From positions 2,590,501-2,654,500 of the forward strand of contig NZ_VWNA01000001.1 of NCBI RefSeq assembly GCF_009600605.1: 64,000 nt of DNA, in the 5' to 3' direction. Origin of the DNA: Segnochrobactrum spirostomi. Lineage in GTDB: Bacteria; Pseudomonadota; Alphaproteobacteria; Rhizobiales; Segnochrobactraceae. The notes under the pieces were generated by a model. It was not told the origin of the DNA, did no database searches, and was given only the letters and a program-made list of their open reading frames with translations. A program made the translations under genes and the position numbers. Of this stretch, positions 25,957 to 36,099 are shown in pieces (position 1 is the stretch's first letter; each line of letters starts with the position of its first letter).

Positions 25957-27258
25957 TCAGGCGGCCGTTTCGGTCGCCGCCCGGGCGCCCTGGCCGAAGC
26001 GGCGCTCGATATAATCCTCGACCATCGCCAGGAAGTCGTCGCCGATGGTCGGGCCCTTGAGGGTGGTCGCCTTGGCACCGTCGATGAAGACCGGGGCGGA
26101 GGGGACTTCGCCGGTGCCGGGCAGCGAGATGCCGATGTCGGCGTGCTTGGACTCGCCCGGGCCGTTGACGATGCAGCCCATCACCGCGACCTTCAGTGTC
26201 TCGACGCCGGGATAGGTCTCGCGCCAGACCGGCATGCGCTCGGAGAGATGCGCTTCGATCGTCTTGGCGAGTTCCTGGAACACCGTGGACGTGGTGCGGC
26301 CGCAGCCGGGGCAGGCGGCGACGACCGGCATGAAGGTGCGGAAGCCCATGGTCTGCAGGAGCTCCTGGGCGACCTTCACCTCGAGCGTGCGGTCGCCGCC
26401 GGGCTCGGGCGTGAGCGAGATGCGGATGGTGTCGCCGATGCCCTCCTGGAGCAGCACCGAGAGGGCCGCCGACGAGGCGACGATGCCCTTCGAGCCCATG
26501 CCGGCCTCGGTGAGGCCGAGATGCAAGGCGTGGTCGCTGCGGCGGGCGAGGTCGCGGTAGACCGCGATCAGGTCCTGCACCTGCGAGACCTTAGCCGACA
26601 GAATGATGCGGTTGCGCGGCAGCCCGATCTCCTCGGCACGCTCGGCCGAGAGGAGCGCCGAGCGCACGATCGCCTCGCGCAGGATGGCGGCCGCGGTGAG
26701 CGGGGTCGCGCTCTTCGCGTTCTCGTCCATCAGGTGGGTCAGGAGCTCCTGATCGAGCGAGCCCCAATTGACGCCGATGCGCACCGCCTTGCCGAGCTTC
26801 GCGGCGAGTTCGACGATCGCCCCGAACTGGCGGTCCTTCTTCTCCTTGAAGCCGACATTGCCCGGATTGATGCGGAACTTCGCCAGCGCCTCGGCGCAGG
26901 CCGGATGATCGGCGAGCAGGCGGTGGCCGATATAATGAAAGTCGCCGACGAGGGGGACGGTGACGCCGCGCAGCAGGAGCCGGTCGCGGATGTGCGGCAC
27001 CGCGGCGGCCGCCTCCGGCCGATCAACCGTGATGCGGACGATCTCGGAGCCGGCGCGGGCGAGCGCCGCGACCTGGGCCACCGTCGCCTCGATGTCGGCG
27101 GTGTCGGTGTTCGTCATCGACTGGACGACGATCGGCTGCCCGCCGCCGACGAGAACGCCGCCGACATCGACCGCGACGGTGCGGCGCCGCGGCAGCGGCC
27201 CGGCTTCACCGGCGGCGGAGGGCGCGAGATCGGAGGCGGGGGACGTCGAGGCGAGCAT
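25957..27258 (-). CDS. ispG: 4-hydroxy-3-methylbut-2-enyl diphosphate synthase (IspG/GcpE)
   Basis: Reductive step of the MEP isoprenoid pathway converting MEcPP to HMBPP with a [4Fe-4S] cluster. 433 residues, two-domain bacterial form. TIM-barrel part: [57 protein letters not shown]. Cluster part: [19 protein letters not shown] and [20 protein letters not shown] with the three conserved Cys. An Ala/Pro-rich segment of about 25 residues precedes the core. ATG at 27258. Confidence 0.97.
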   Translation of the reverse strand: MLASTSPASDLAPSAAGEAGPLPRRRTVAVDVGGVLVGGGQPIVVQSMTNTDTADIEATVAQVAALARAGSEIVRITVDRPEAAAAVPHIRDRLLLRGVTVPLVGDFHYIGHRLLADHPACAEALAKFRINPGNVGFKEKKDRQFGAIVELAAKLGKAVRIGVNWGSLDQELLTHLMDENAKSATPLTAAAILREAIVRSALLSAERAEEIGLPRNRIILSAKVSQVQDLIAVYRDLARRSDHALHLGLTEAGMGSKGIVASSAALSVLLQEGIGDTIRISLTPEPGGDRTLEVKVAQELLQTMGFRTFMPVVAACPGCGRTTSTVFQELAKTIEAHLSERMPVWRETYPGVETLKVAVMGCIVNGPGESKHADIGISLPGTGEVPSAPVFIDGAKATTLKGPTIGDDFLAMVEDYIERRFGQGARAATETAA

Positions 27259-27456
27259 GGGATCGCATCCTCTGCGGATCGCGCGTCCGGCGCGGCGGAG
27301 GAAGGCCGCGGGCGCGCCCCCGCGTCGTGCCAGAGCGGGCGCGGCGGGTCAACCGCCGCCCGCGATCTTGGGCATAGGGGTCAGGCAGCCGCACCCTCGT
27401 CCCGATTCCGGGCGAAAGCGGGGCGCCGCTCGGACGGCGGCGGCCCGGCCGTCGTG

Positions 27457-28749
27457 TCAGGCGGAGATGCGCTCGATCTCGGCGCCGCAGCGGGTCAGCT
27501 TGTCCTCGAGCCGCTCGAAGCCGCGGTCGAGATGATAGACGCGGTGGACCTCGGTCTCGCCTTCGGCGGCGAGGCCGGCGATGACGAGGGAGACGGACGC
27601 GCGCAGGTCGGTCGCCATCACCGGCGCGCCCTTCAGGGTCGAGACGCCGTTGATCGTCGCGGTCTGGCCGTCGAGATGGATGTCGGCGCCGAGGCGGGCG
27701 AGCTCCTGGACGTGCATGAAGCGGTTCTCGAAGATCGTCTCGGTGATCGTCGAGGTGCCCTTCGCCCGGGTCATCAGCGCCATGAGCTGGGCCTGAAGGT
27801 CGGTCGGGAAGCCCGGATAGGGCTCGGTGGTGATCGAGACGGCGTGGATGCCGTGGCCGTTGCGGCGCACGCGGATGCCGTGGTTGAGCACGTCGATCTC
27901 GGCGCCGGCCTGGCGCAGCGTCTCGAGCGGGGCTTCGAGCAGGTCTGCCGAGGCGCCCTCGAGCACCACGTCGCCGCCGGCCATGGCGACCGCCATCGCA
28001 TAGGTGCCGGTCTCGATACGGTCGGGCAGTACACGGTGGCGGGCGCCGCCGAGCCGCGGCACGCCCTCGATGTGGATCGTCGAGGTGCCGGCGCCTTCGA
28101 TGCGGGCGCCCATGGCGACGAGGCAGCGGGCGACGTCGGCGACTTCCGGCTCGCGGGCGGCGTTCTCGATCACCGTCTCGCCGCGGGCGAGCGCCGCCGC
28201 CATCATGATGGTGTGGGTCGCGCCGACCGAGACCTTCGGGAACACGACGCGGTTGCCGATGAGGCCGCCCGCGGGCGCCCGGGCGACGGCATAGCCGCGC
28301 TCGATGTCGATCTCGGCGCCGAGCGCCTTGAGGCCCTGGATGAAGAAGTCGACCGGCCGGGTGCCGATGGCGCAGCCGCCCGGCAGCGACACCCGCGCCT
28401 CGCCCATGCGGGCGAGCAGCGGCCCGATCACCCAGAAGCTCGCGCGCATCCTGGAGACGAGCTCGTAGGGCGCGGTGGTGTCGACGATGGCGCGGGCGGA
28501 GAGATCGACCGTCTGGCCGCTCATCTCGTCCTGGCCGTTGCGCTTGCCTTGAATCGAATGATCGACGCCATGGTTCGACAGGATCTGGAACAGGAGCTGC
28601 ACGTCGCGCAGGCGCGGCAGGTTCTCGAGCGTCAGCGTCTCGTCGGTGAGGAGGCTCGCAATCATCAGCGGCAACGCCGCGTTCTTGGCGCCGGAGATCG
28701 GAATCGATCCCGTAAGCGCCTTGCCGCCGACGACCCTGATTTTGTCCAT
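27457..28749 (-). CDS. murA: UDP-N-acetylglucosamine 1-carboxyvinyltransferase
   Basis: First committed step of peptidoglycan synthesis, transferring enolpyruvate from PEP to UDP-GlcNAc; fosfomycin target. 430 residues from the ATG at 28749 (GAGGAC just upstream). Lys22-Asn23 ([14 protein letters not shown]) and the catalytic Cys126 ([12 protein letters not shown]) are present, so fosfomycin sensitivity at this residue is expected. [15 protein letters not shown] and [17 protein letters not shown] are typical. Confidence 0.97.
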   Translation of the reverse strand: MDKIRVVGGKALTGSIPISGAKNAALPLMIASLLTDETLTLENLPRLRDVQLLFQILSNHGVDHSIQGKRNGQDEMSGQTVDLSARAIVDTTAPYELVSRMRASFWVIGPLLARMGEARVSLPGGCAIGTRPVDFFIQGLKALGAEIDIERGYAVARAPAGGLIGNRVVFPKVSVGATHTIMMAAALARGETVIENAAREPEVADVARCLVAMGARIEGAGTSTIHIEGVPRLGGARHRVLPDRIETGTYAMAVAMAGGDVVLEGASADLLEAPLETLRQAGAEIDVLNHGIRVRRNGHGIHAVSITTEPYPGFPTDLQAQLMALMTRAKGTSTITETIFENRFMHVQELARLGADIHLDGQTATINGVSTLKGAPVMATDLRASVSLVIAGLAAEGETEVHRVYHLDRGFERLEDKLTRCGAEIERISA

Positions 28750-28954
28750 GAAGCGTCCTCGAAGTCCGATGCAGAGCCCCCGCCAGCCCATCCCGCCCGG
28801 TTAAACCAGGGGCGGGGGCGACGCAAGCTGCGCGTTTCAGTTCATCCGGCCATGGTGACCCGAGAATCTTCAGACTTCGCTAACTGCGTTCTCACAACCC
28901 CGTGTCGTGTGGATTTCCGGCCGCGCTCCGGAAAACCACGCCGGTGGGCGAGCC

Positions 28955-31900
28955 TCACCCGATCGACATCAGGCTCGCGTTGCCGCCGGCGGCGGCGGTG
29001 TTGGTGGAGATCGAGCGCTCCTCGACGAGGCCTTCGAGCGGGATGTCGGCGACGGTGAGACCGTCGCCGGCGACCGGGCGGACCTCGACCGCATGGATCT
29101 GGACGATCGGCCCCGGCCGGGCGGCGAGGCGGCGGTTGAAGGCCGCGAGCGCGTCGCCGTCGCCTTCGTAGAGCACGGCCCGGATGTCGTCGGGCACCAT
29201 GTCGGGCGCGACCTTGCGGATATGCTCGGCGAGGGGCTTCGGCAGCCGGGCGAGGAGATCGGCGGCCGCGGGCGCGGCGTCGACCGCGACCGGATTGCCC
29301 GCGGCGAGCGCCGCCGCGACCGCGGCGACGAGACCGGCCTCGGTCGCGACCTTGGCGAGCACGAGGCCGCGCGGCTCGATCCGGTAGAGATTGCGCTCGC
29401 CGACGGGGCCGGGGAGCTCGATCTCGCGGCCGACCAGGGAACGGCCGATCGCCGCCTCGACCTGGGCGGCCTCGGCGGTGCGGCCCTCCTTGGTCAGCCA
29501 GTCGCGGAAGGCGCGGGCCGCCGCCTGTTCCCGTGGTTCGCCGGCGGAGGCGAAGGCGGCGAGGAAATGGTCGGCGGGGCGCGCCGCGAGCAGGCGATAG
29601 AGATAGAGCGGCCCGCCCGCCTTCGGTCCGGTGCCGGAGAGGCCGCGGCCGCCGAACGGCTGCACACCGACCACGGCGCCGATCAGGTTGCGGTTGACGT
29701 AGACGTTGCCCGCCTCGACCTGCTCCGACACCCGGGCGATGGTCTCGTCGATCCGGGTGTGGACGCCGAAGGTGAGCCCGTATCCCGAGGCGTTGATGTC
29801 GGCGATCAGGCGGTCGAGATCGTCGCGGGCATAGCGCACGACGTGGAGCACCGGGCCGAACACCTCGCGCTCGACGTCGGCGATGCGCCCGATCTCGATG
29901 ATGGTCGGGGCGACGAAGGTGCCGTGGCGGGCCTGCTGGCCGAGCGGCAGGGCTTCGACCGCATGCCCCTTCGCCTTCATACCCTCGACGTGGGCGAGGA
30001 TGCGGTCGCGGGCGTCCGCGGTGATGACCGGGCCGACATCGGTCGCGAGCCGGTCGGGATTGCCGACCGTGAGTTCGGCGAGCGCACCCTTGAGCATGGT
30101 CAGCGTGCGCTCGGCCGCCTCCTCCTGAAGGCAGAGAATGCGCAGCGCCGAGCAGCGCTGGCCGGCCGAATCGAAGGCCGAGACGATGACGTCGCCGACG
30201 ACCTGCTCGGCGAGCGCCGAGCTGTCGACGATGAGGGCGTTCTGGCCGCCGGTCTCGGCGATGAGCGGGATCGGGCGGCCGTCCGGGCTGAGCCGGCCCG
30301 CGAGTTCGGCGGCGATCAGCCGGGCGACCTCGGTCGAGCCGGTGAACATCACGCCCCGCGTGCGCGGATCGGCGACGAGCGCCGCGCCGACGTCGCCCGC
30401 GCCGGGCACCAGTTCCACCGCGCCCGCCGGCACGCCCGCCTCGTGGAGCAGGCGCACCGCTTCCGCCGCGATCAGCGGCGTCTCCTCGGCGGGCTTGGCG
30501 ACCACCGCGTTGCCGGCGGCGAGCGCCGCGGCGACCTGCCCGGTGAAGATCGCGAGCGGGAAGTTCCACGGGCTGATGCACACGATCGTGCCGAGCGGCC
30601 GGTGGGTGTCGTTGGAGAAGTGGGTGCGGACGAGGCTCGCATAATAACGCAGGAAATCGACCGCCTCGCGCACCTCGCCGATGGCGTTGCCGAGCGACTT
30701 GCCGGCTTCGCGCACCACGAGCCCGATGAGGGAGGGCAACTTCGCCTCCATCAGGTCGGCCGCGCGCTCGAGACAGGCGGCGCGCTCTTCGGGCGGGGTC
30801 GATTGCCAGATCGGGGCGGCCGCGGCCGATTGGGCGAGGGCCGCCTCGACGATCTCCGGCGTCGCCTCGACGACGACGCCGACGACGTCGCGATGGTCGG
30901 CCGGGTTGACGACGGTGCGGGCATCGCCGTCGCGCGGGCCGTCGGCGAGCAGCGGCACGGCGCGGAACGAGGTCTCGGCGCCCGACAGAAGCGCCGCCGA
31001 CAGCGAGGCGAGGCGCTGTTCGTTGGAGAGGTCGAGGCCCGCGGAATTGAGCCGGGCCGGGGCAAACAGATCGCGCGGCAGGGGGATCCGCGGATGCGGC
31101 GCGCCGAGCGGCTCGATCGCCCGGGCGGCGGCGACCGGATCGGCGATGAGCTCGTCGATCGAGACCGCCGGATCGGCGATGCGGTTGACGAACGAGGTGT
31201 TGGCGCCGTTCTCGAGGAGGCGGCGCACGAGGTAGGCGAGCAGCGTCTCGTGGGTGCCGACCGGCGCATAGATGCGGCACGGCCGGTTCAGCTTGTCGCG
31301 GCCGACCACCTCCTCGTAGAGCGGCTCGCCCATGCCGTGGAGGCACTGGAACTCATATTGCCCGGCATAATAATTCGGCCCCGCGAGCGCGTGGATGGTC
31401 GCGAGCGTCAGGGCATTGTGGGTCGCGAACTGCGGATAGACGGCGTCGGGCGCGGCAAGCAGCTTCTTGGCGCAGGCGAGGTAGGAGACGTCCGTGTAGA
31501 TCTTGCGGGTGAAGACGGGGAAGCCTTCGAGGCCGTCGACCTGGGCGCGCTTGATCTCGCTGTCCCAATAGGCGCCCTTGACGAGGCGGACCATGATGCG
31601 CCGGCGCGAGCGGCGGGCGAGATCGATCAGCCAATCGATCACGAACGGGCAACGCTTCTGGTAGGCCTGCACGACGAAGCCGATGCCGTTCCAGCCGGCA
31701 AGGTCGGGATCGAAGGCGAGCGCTTCCAGGAGATCGAGCGAGATTTCGAGACGGTCGGCCTCCTCGGCATCGATGTTGAGGCCGATATCGTAGCGGCGGG
31801 CGAGCGCGGCGAGCGCCTTCACCTTCGGGAGCAGTTCGCCGATCACCCGCTCCTGCTTGGCGCGGGCATAGCGCGGATGGAGCGCCGAGAGCTTGATCGA

Positions 31901-32860
31901 GATGCCCGGCCCTTCATAGATGCCGCGGCCGCCGGAGGCCTTGCCGATGGCGTGGATCGCCTGCTCGTAATCGGCGTAGTAGCGCTCGGCGTCGTGGGCG
32001 GTGGTCGCCGCCTCACCCAGCATGTCGTAGGAATAGCGGAAGCCCTTCGCCTCGTGGCGGCGGCTGTTGGCGAGCGCCTCGGAGATCGTCTGCCCCGTCA
32101 CGAACTGCTCGCCCATCATCCGCATGGCGATGTCGACGCCCTTGCGGATCAGGGGCTCGCCGCCCTTGCCGATCAGCCGCGTCAGCGCCGAGGACAGGCT
32201 CTTCTCGCTCGACGTGGTGGTGAGCCGCCCGGTGACGAGGAGGCCCCAGGTCGCCGCGTTGACGAACGGCGAGGGGCTGCGGCCAATATGGCTCTCCCAG
32301 TCGCCGAGGCCGATCTTGTCGCGGATGAGGGCGTCGCGGGTCGCCCGGTCGGGAATGCGCAACAGCGCCTCGGCGAGGCACATCAGCGCCACGCCCTCCT
32401 GGCTCGACAGCGCATATTCGTGGATCAGGCCCTCGACACCGCCGGCGCGCTTCTTCGAGCGCAGCGCGGTGACGAGACGGCGGGCGAGGTCGCGGGCGGG
32501 CTCCGTCACGGCGCCCGAGAAGCTCGCCTCGGAGACGAGGAGGGGAAGGCATTCCGGCTCCGGCCGGCGATAGGCCGCGGTGATCTTGGCCCTGAGCACG
32601 CTCTGCGGCTGTACCGACTGGGCGAATTCGAGGAACGGCGTCGGGTGCGGGGAGGCCTCCTCCGGGGCGGTCTCCGGCGTCGCGTCGGAGACCTGATCGC
32701 CGATCAGGCCGGAGACGTCCTCGCCGCGCTCGATCCGCTCGATCAGCGCCATCATCGATTGCTTGACGAGCCAGTGCGGCGAGCGGCCGATCCGATCGGC
32801 CGCGCCCTTGAGCCGGGCGCGCAGGGTGTCGTCGATCTTCACGCCGATGGTGGTCGCCAT
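28955..32860 (-). CDS. putA: Trifunctional proline dehydrogenase/P5C dehydrogenase/repressor PutA
   Basis: 1301 residues. Oxidises proline to P5C (FAD) and on to glutamate (NAD); without proline, E. coli PutA also represses its own gene. Domains: ribbon-helix-helix, about 1-47 (IGVKIDDTLRARLKGAADRI); PRODH barrel, about 190-500 (YEGPGISIKLSALHPRYARA, LVKGAYWDSEIKRAQ, YEFQCLHGMGEPLYEEV); P5C dehydrogenase, about 560-1010, with Glu869 (AETGGQNALIV) and Cys903 (GQRCSAL); C-terminal lid ending GGNASLMSIG. The ATG at 32860 was chosen because the DNA-binding domain begins there. A GTTGCA inverted pair lies 50-81 bases upstream, supporting autoregulation. Confidence 0.97.
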   Translation of the reverse strand: MATTIGVKIDDTLRARLKGAADRIGRSPHWLVKQSMMALIERIERGEDVSGLIGDQVSDATPETAPEEASPHPTPFLEFAQSVQPQSVLRAKITAAYRRPEPECLPLLVSEASFSGAVTEPARDLARRLVTALRSKKRAGGVEGLIHEYALSSQEGVALMCLAEALLRIPDRATRDALIRDKIGLGDWESHIGRSPSPFVNAATWGLLVTGRLTTTSSEKSLSSALTRLIGKGGEPLIRKGVDIAMRMMGEQFVTGQTISEALANSRRHEAKGFRYSYDMLGEAATTAHDAERYYADYEQAIHAIGKASGGRGIYEGPGISIKLSALHPRYARAKQERVIGELLPKVKALAALARRYDIGLNIDAEEADRLEISLDLLEALAFDPDLAGWNGIGFVVQAYQKRCPFVIDWLIDLARRSRRRIMVRLVKGAYWDSEIKRAQVDGLEGFPVFTRKIYTDVSYLACAKKLLAAPDAVYPQFATHNALTLATIHALAGPNYYAGQYEFQCLHGMGEPLYEEVVGRDKLNRPCRIYAPVGTHETLLAYLVRRLLENGANTSFVNRIADPAVSIDELIADPVAAARAIEPLGAPHPRIPLPRDLFAPARLNSAGLDLSNEQRLASLSAALLSGAETSFRAVPLLADGPRDGDARTVVNPADHRDVVGVVVEATPEIVEAALAQSAAAAPIWQSTPPEERAACLERAADLMEAKLPSLIGLVVREAGKSLGNAIGEVREAVDFLRYYASLVRTHFSNDTHRPLGTIVCISPWNFPLAIFTGQVAAALAAGNAVVAKPAEETPLIAAEAVRLLHEAGVPAGAVELVPGAGDVGAALVADPRTRGVMFTGSTEVARLIAAELAGRLSPDGRPIPLIAETGGQNALIVDSSALAEQVVGDVIVSAFDSAGQRCSALRILCLQEEAAERTLTMLKGALAELTVGNPDRLATDVGPVITADARDRILAHVEGMKAKGHAVEALPLGQQARHGTFVAPTIIEIGRIADVEREVFGPVLHVVRYARDDLDRLIADINASGYGLTFGVHTRIDETIARVSEQVEAGNVYVNRNLIGAVVGVQPFGGRGLSGTGPKAGGPLYLYRLLAARPADHFLAAFASAGEPREQAAARAFRDWLTKEGRTAEAAQVEAAIGRSLVGREIELPGPVGERNLYRIEPRGLVLAKVATEAGLVAAVAAALAAGNPVAVDAAPAAADLLARLPKPLAEHIRKVAPDMVPDDIRAVLYEGDGDALAAFNRRLAARPGPIVQIHAVEVRPVAGDGLTVADIPLEGLVEERSISTNTAAAGGNASLMSIG

Positions 32861-32909
32861 GGGAAACTCCGCGGATCGCCAGAGGTGCGATCGGACGGAG
32901 GATCGTCCG

Positions 32910-32941
32910 GGTTGCACCTTCTGTCAAGAAGAGGTGCAACC
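32910..32941. promoter_or_regulatory. Inverted GTTGCA pair, probable PutA operator
   Basis: GGTTGCACCT (32910-32919) and AGGTGCAACC (32932-32941) are perfect inverted arms with a 12-base spacer, between the upstream epimerase stop and the putA start. Each arm contains GTTGCA, the hexamer recognised by the E. coli PutA ribbon-helix-helix domain. A transcription terminator for the epimerase gene is an alternative, but no T-run follows. Confidence 0.72.
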
Positions 32942-32955
32942 ACGATGCGCCGGCG

Positions 32956-33930
32956 TCAGGCGGCGGCCTCGTCGCGCCATGTGCCGTCCCGCCACATCGT
33001 CTCGAGGGCCTCGCGATAGGTCGGGTAGAGCATCGCGTAGCCGAGCGCGGTGCGCAGCTTGGCGTTCGAGACCTGGCGGCTCTCGCTGTAGAACGAGCGC
33101 GCCATGGGGCTCAGCTCCGCATTTTCGAACGGCACCTCCGGCGGCGGCGCGATGCCCATCAGCGTCGCGGCGTAGGCGACGACGTCCTGGGGCGGGGCCG
33201 GCTCGTCGTCGCAGATGTTGAACAGGCCGGAGGCGAGCGCGGCCGCGGCGGCGATGGTCGCCCCGGCGATGTCGCCGACATGGATGCGGCTGAACTTCTG
33301 GCCCACCTTCACCACCCGTTTCGCGCTGCCGTCGGCGAGATTGACGAAGGCGTTGCGGCCAGGACCGTAGATGCCGGCGAGGCGCATGACCGCGACGGGG
33401 ACGCCGTCGCCTTCCGCGAGGTCGAGCCAGGCGCTCTCCGCCTCGATGCGCCGCACGCCGCGCTCGGCCGTCGGCCGGCATTCGCTGGTCTCGTCGACCC
33501 AGGCGCCGCCATGGTCGCCGTAGACCCCGACGGTCGAATAATAGCCCATCCACACGAGCGACGGCGCGGCGACGAGATCGGCCCGGTGATGGCGCAACAG
33601 CGGATCCCCGTCGGCGTCCGGCGGCGCCGAGGCGACGACGTGGCTCGCCTCGGCGAGCGCCGCCGCGAGGTCGGCGGACGGGCCGGCGCCGTCATAGGCG
33701 ATCGGCGTGGCGCCGAGGGCGGCGAGCTCCGGGAAGCGCCGCGGGCTGCGGCTCGTCGCGACGACCGAGGTCGCGCGGCCGGCGATGCGCCGCAGGAAGG
33801 CCGATCCCGAATAGCCGCAGCCGACCACCACGACCCGGGCGCCGTCGAACGCCGCGAGCGGATCGCCGTCGGCCGCGGACGCGGGAGACGCGGGAGACGC
33901 GGCGAGGGGGAGGCGGGTCTCGTCACTCAT
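32956..33930 (-). CDS. NAD-dependent epimerase/dehydratase family protein (YeeZ-like)
   Basis: 324 residues. Rossmann fold with GCGYSGSAFLRRIAG near residue 37, YYSTVGVYGDHGGAWVDET near 128 and MRLAGIYGPGRNAFVNLADG near 182. The canonical YxxxK pair is not evident, as in YeeZ-type extended SDRs, so the catalytic role is uncertain. N-terminal 28 residues are Ala/Ser-rich. A nucleoside-diphosphate-sugar substrate is often assumed for homologues but nothing here shows it. It precedes putA on the same strand. Confidence 0.8.
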   Translation of the reverse strand: MSDETRLPLAASPASPASAADGDPLAAFDGARVVVVGCGYSGSAFLRRIAGRATSVVATSRSPRRFPELAALGATPIAYDGAGPSADLAAALAEASHVVASAPPDADGDPLLRHHRADLVAAPSLVWMGYYSTVGVYGDHGGAWVDETSECRPTAERGVRRIEAESAWLDLAEGDGVPVAVMRLAGIYGPGRNAFVNLADGSAKRVVKVGQKFSRIHVGDIAGATIAAAAALASGLFNICDDEPAPPQDVVAYAATLMGIAPPPEVPFENAELSPMARSFYSESRQVSNAKLRTALGYAMLYPTYREALETMWRDGTWRDEAAA

Positions 33931-34046
33931 CGGCAGGCGATCTCCAAGACACCAAACGGGGCACTAGGCCGGACGCACGGCGAGGCCGAGCTTTTCAAAG
34001 CGGTAACGCCACGGCGAGACTCATACGACAAGCGGGCGGCATCGGC

Positions 34047-35177
34047 TCAGATGTCATCGGCGCCGAGCCTCCATTCGTCCCGCACGTTCGCATCGTTCTC
34101 GGCGGCAAGGTGGCGGGCGCGGGCCGCGTCGAACGCGTCCGGCGTTGCGAGGCGCGCCAGCGCCCACACCGCCGCCCCGCGCACCAGCGCCGAGCCGTCG
34201 CCGAGACGGCGGGCGAGGATCGGCAGAAATCCCGCGTCGCCGGAATTGCCGATCGCGATCAGGACGTTGCGCACGAAGCGGTCGCGTCCGATGCGCTTGA
34301 TCGGGGAGCCGGAGAAGCGCGCGCGGAAGGCCGCGTCGTCGAGCTCGGCGAGATCGGCCAAGGCGGGCGCGGCGAGATCGTCCCGCGCGGCGAGCTTCGT
34401 CTCCCGCCCGGCCTCGGCGAACTTGTTCCACGGGCAGGCGGCGAGACAATCGTCGCAGCCATAGATGCGGTTGCCGATGCCGCGGCGCAGGGCGCGGTCG
34501 ATCGGACCCTTGTGCTCGATCGTCAGATAGGAGACGCAGCGTCGCGGATCGATCTGATACGGCGCCGGGAAGGCGTCGGTCGGGCAGGCGTCGAGGCAGG
34601 CCCGGCAGCGGCCGCAATGATCGCTCTCCGGCGCATCCGGCGGCAATTCGAGCGTGGTGAACAGCGCACCGAGAAAGAGCCAGGAGCCGAAGTCGCGGGA
34701 AACGAGGTTGGTGTGCTTGCCCTGCCAGCCGAGCCCGGCGCGGGCGGCGAGCGGCTTTTCCATCACCGGTGCGGTGTCGACGAACACCTTGAAGCTGCCG
34801 CCGGCCCGGGCCGCGAGGCTCTGGCCGAGCATCTTGAGGCGGCCCTTGATGACGTCGTGATAATCGCGGTTGCGGGCATAGACGGAGACGACCCCGCATT
34901 CGGGCCGTGCGAGCGCCGCCCAGGCGTCGGCTGCGGGGCCGTAATTCACCCCGAGCATCACGACGGCGCGGACCTCGGGCCACAGAGCGCGGGGGTCGGC
35001 GCGTCGCTCCGGCTCTTCGGCGAGCCAGTCCATCGTGCCGTGGCGGCCGGCGGCGAGGAAGGTTGCGAGGCGCTCGGCCTGTTCAGGGGACGATTGGGGG
35101 GCGGCGATCCGGCAGGAATCGAAGCCGAGCTCGGCGGCGCGGCGGCGCAGGTGCGCCGCGGCCGCGGCGGGCTTCAG
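34047..35177 (-). CDS. queG: Epoxyqueuosine reductase
   Basis: Reduces epoxyqueuosine to queuosine in tRNA, using cobalamin and two [4Fe-4S] clusters. Core features are [57 protein letters not shown] and [15 protein letters not shown], plus a C-terminal HEAT-like repeat ([20 protein letters not shown]). The family-typical N-terminus ([20 protein letters not shown]) is present, but no ATG, GTG or TTG lies between the upstream GST stop and it. I place the start at a CTG (35177) overlapping the GST stop (CTGA); the next ATG would delete about 50 conserved residues. The start is therefore uncertain. Confidence 0.9.
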   Translation of the reverse strand: MKPAAAAAHLRRRAAELGFDSCRIAAPQSSPEQAERLATFLAAGRHGTMDWLAEEPERRADPRALWPEVRAVVMLGVNYGPAADAWAALARPECGVVSVYARNRDYHDVIKGRLKMLGQSLAARAGGSFKVFVDTAPVMEKPLAARAGLGWQGKHTNLVSRDFGSWLFLGALFTTLELPPDAPESDHCGRCRACLDACPTDAFPAPYQIDPRRCVSYLTIEHKGPIDRALRRGIGNRIYGCDDCLAACPWNKFAEAGRETKLAARDDLAAPALADLAELDDAAFRARFSGSPIKRIGRDRFVRNVLIAIGNSGDAGFLPILARRLGDGSALVRGAAVWALARLATPDAFDAARARHLAAENDANVRDEWRLGADDI

Positions 35178-35866
35178 AAGTCCAGATCCTGGTAGCTCGG
35201 CACCGGCGGCATGCCGCGCACCGTCTCGCCGAGCAGCGGACGGAACGAGGGGCGGGACTTCACCCGCGCATACCAGGTCTTGGCGTGGTCGTTCTCGGCC
35301 CACGGCACCTCGCCCAGATAATCGGCACACGACAGCTCCGCCGCGGCCGCGAGGTCGGCGAAGGTGATGTGGTCGCCGGCGAGCCAGTTCCGGGTGCCGG
35401 TCAGATATTCGATATAGCGCATATGGTGGCGCATGTTGGCCCGCGCGACGCGCAGCACCGCCGATTCGGGCGCACCGCCGCCGAGCGCGGTCGGCATGTC
35501 GAGCTTGTAGATGCGCTCGTGGACGAGATGGCCGATCACCTCGTCTTCGAATTTCTGCAGGAACCATTCGACGAGCCGGCGCGTCTCGGCGCGGCGGTCG
35601 GGATGGTCCGGCATCAGCCGCTTCTCGCCCTGGGCATAGCCGCGCGTCTCGTCGAGATATTCGAGAATGGGGCCGGCGCCGACGATCGGCGGGCCGTCAT
35701 TTTCCACCGCCACGGGAAGAAAGCCGCCCGGATTCATCGCCAGAAGCTGCTTGCGCCGCTCCCAGTGACGTTCGAGCACCAGTTCGTGCCGAACCCCGTA
35801 CTCGGCGAGGATCAGGCGGACAAAACGGCAAGCGGGCGAAAAAGGATAATGATAGAGGGTGAGCAT
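35174..35866 (-). CDS. Glutathione S-transferase family protein
   Basis: 230 residues from the ATG at 35866. N-terminal thioredoxin-like domain ([47 protein letters not shown]) with SPACRF as the likely active-site Ser/Cys region, then the helical C-terminal domain ([20 protein letters not shown]). FtsZm/beta-type bacterial GST. Substrate unknown. The 3' end overlaps the queG start, so the two are probably co-translated, an arrangement also familiar from other Rhizobiales. Confidence 0.88.
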   Translation of the reverse strand: MLTLYHYPFSPACRFVRLILAEYGVRHELVLERHWERRKQLLAMNPGGFLPVAVENDGPPIVGAGPILEYLDETRGYAQGEKRLMPDHPDRRAETRRLVEWFLQKFEDEVIGHLVHERIYKLDMPTALGGGAPESAVLRVARANMRHHMRYIEYLTGTRNWLAGDHITFADLAAAAELSCADYLGEVPWAENDHAKTWYARVKSRPSFRPLLGETVRGMPPVPSYQDLDF

Positions 35867-36099
35867 CGATCGCGTGGGGAGGTGAGTCGCGTCGTCCCGA
35901 CGGGAACATCCCGCCCGACGTGATGCGGCGCGTTGCCGGTCGTCTATAGTGCCACCGACCGTCGCGGACAACCACGCACAAGGTCAACCCGGCTTGCGAA
36001 ATTAGCCAGTCACGAAAATAAGTTCGCCGTCGCGCTCGTGGCCATACGCTCGCCATCTCGAGCGGCGACGAGGGCCGGTCTCATGAGGATGTGATCGCG

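Noticed and set aside
28907-33019. Very long plus-strand open frame (over 1300 codons) opposite putA
   Set aside because: Arg/Gly/Asp/Glu-biased composition with no domain; it is the antisense shadow of a high-GC gene.
34047-35567. QueG extended to an ATG-like start at 35567 within the GST gene
   Set aside because: The added residues are Arg-rich and out of frame inside the GST coding sequence, with no similarity to QueG N-termini.
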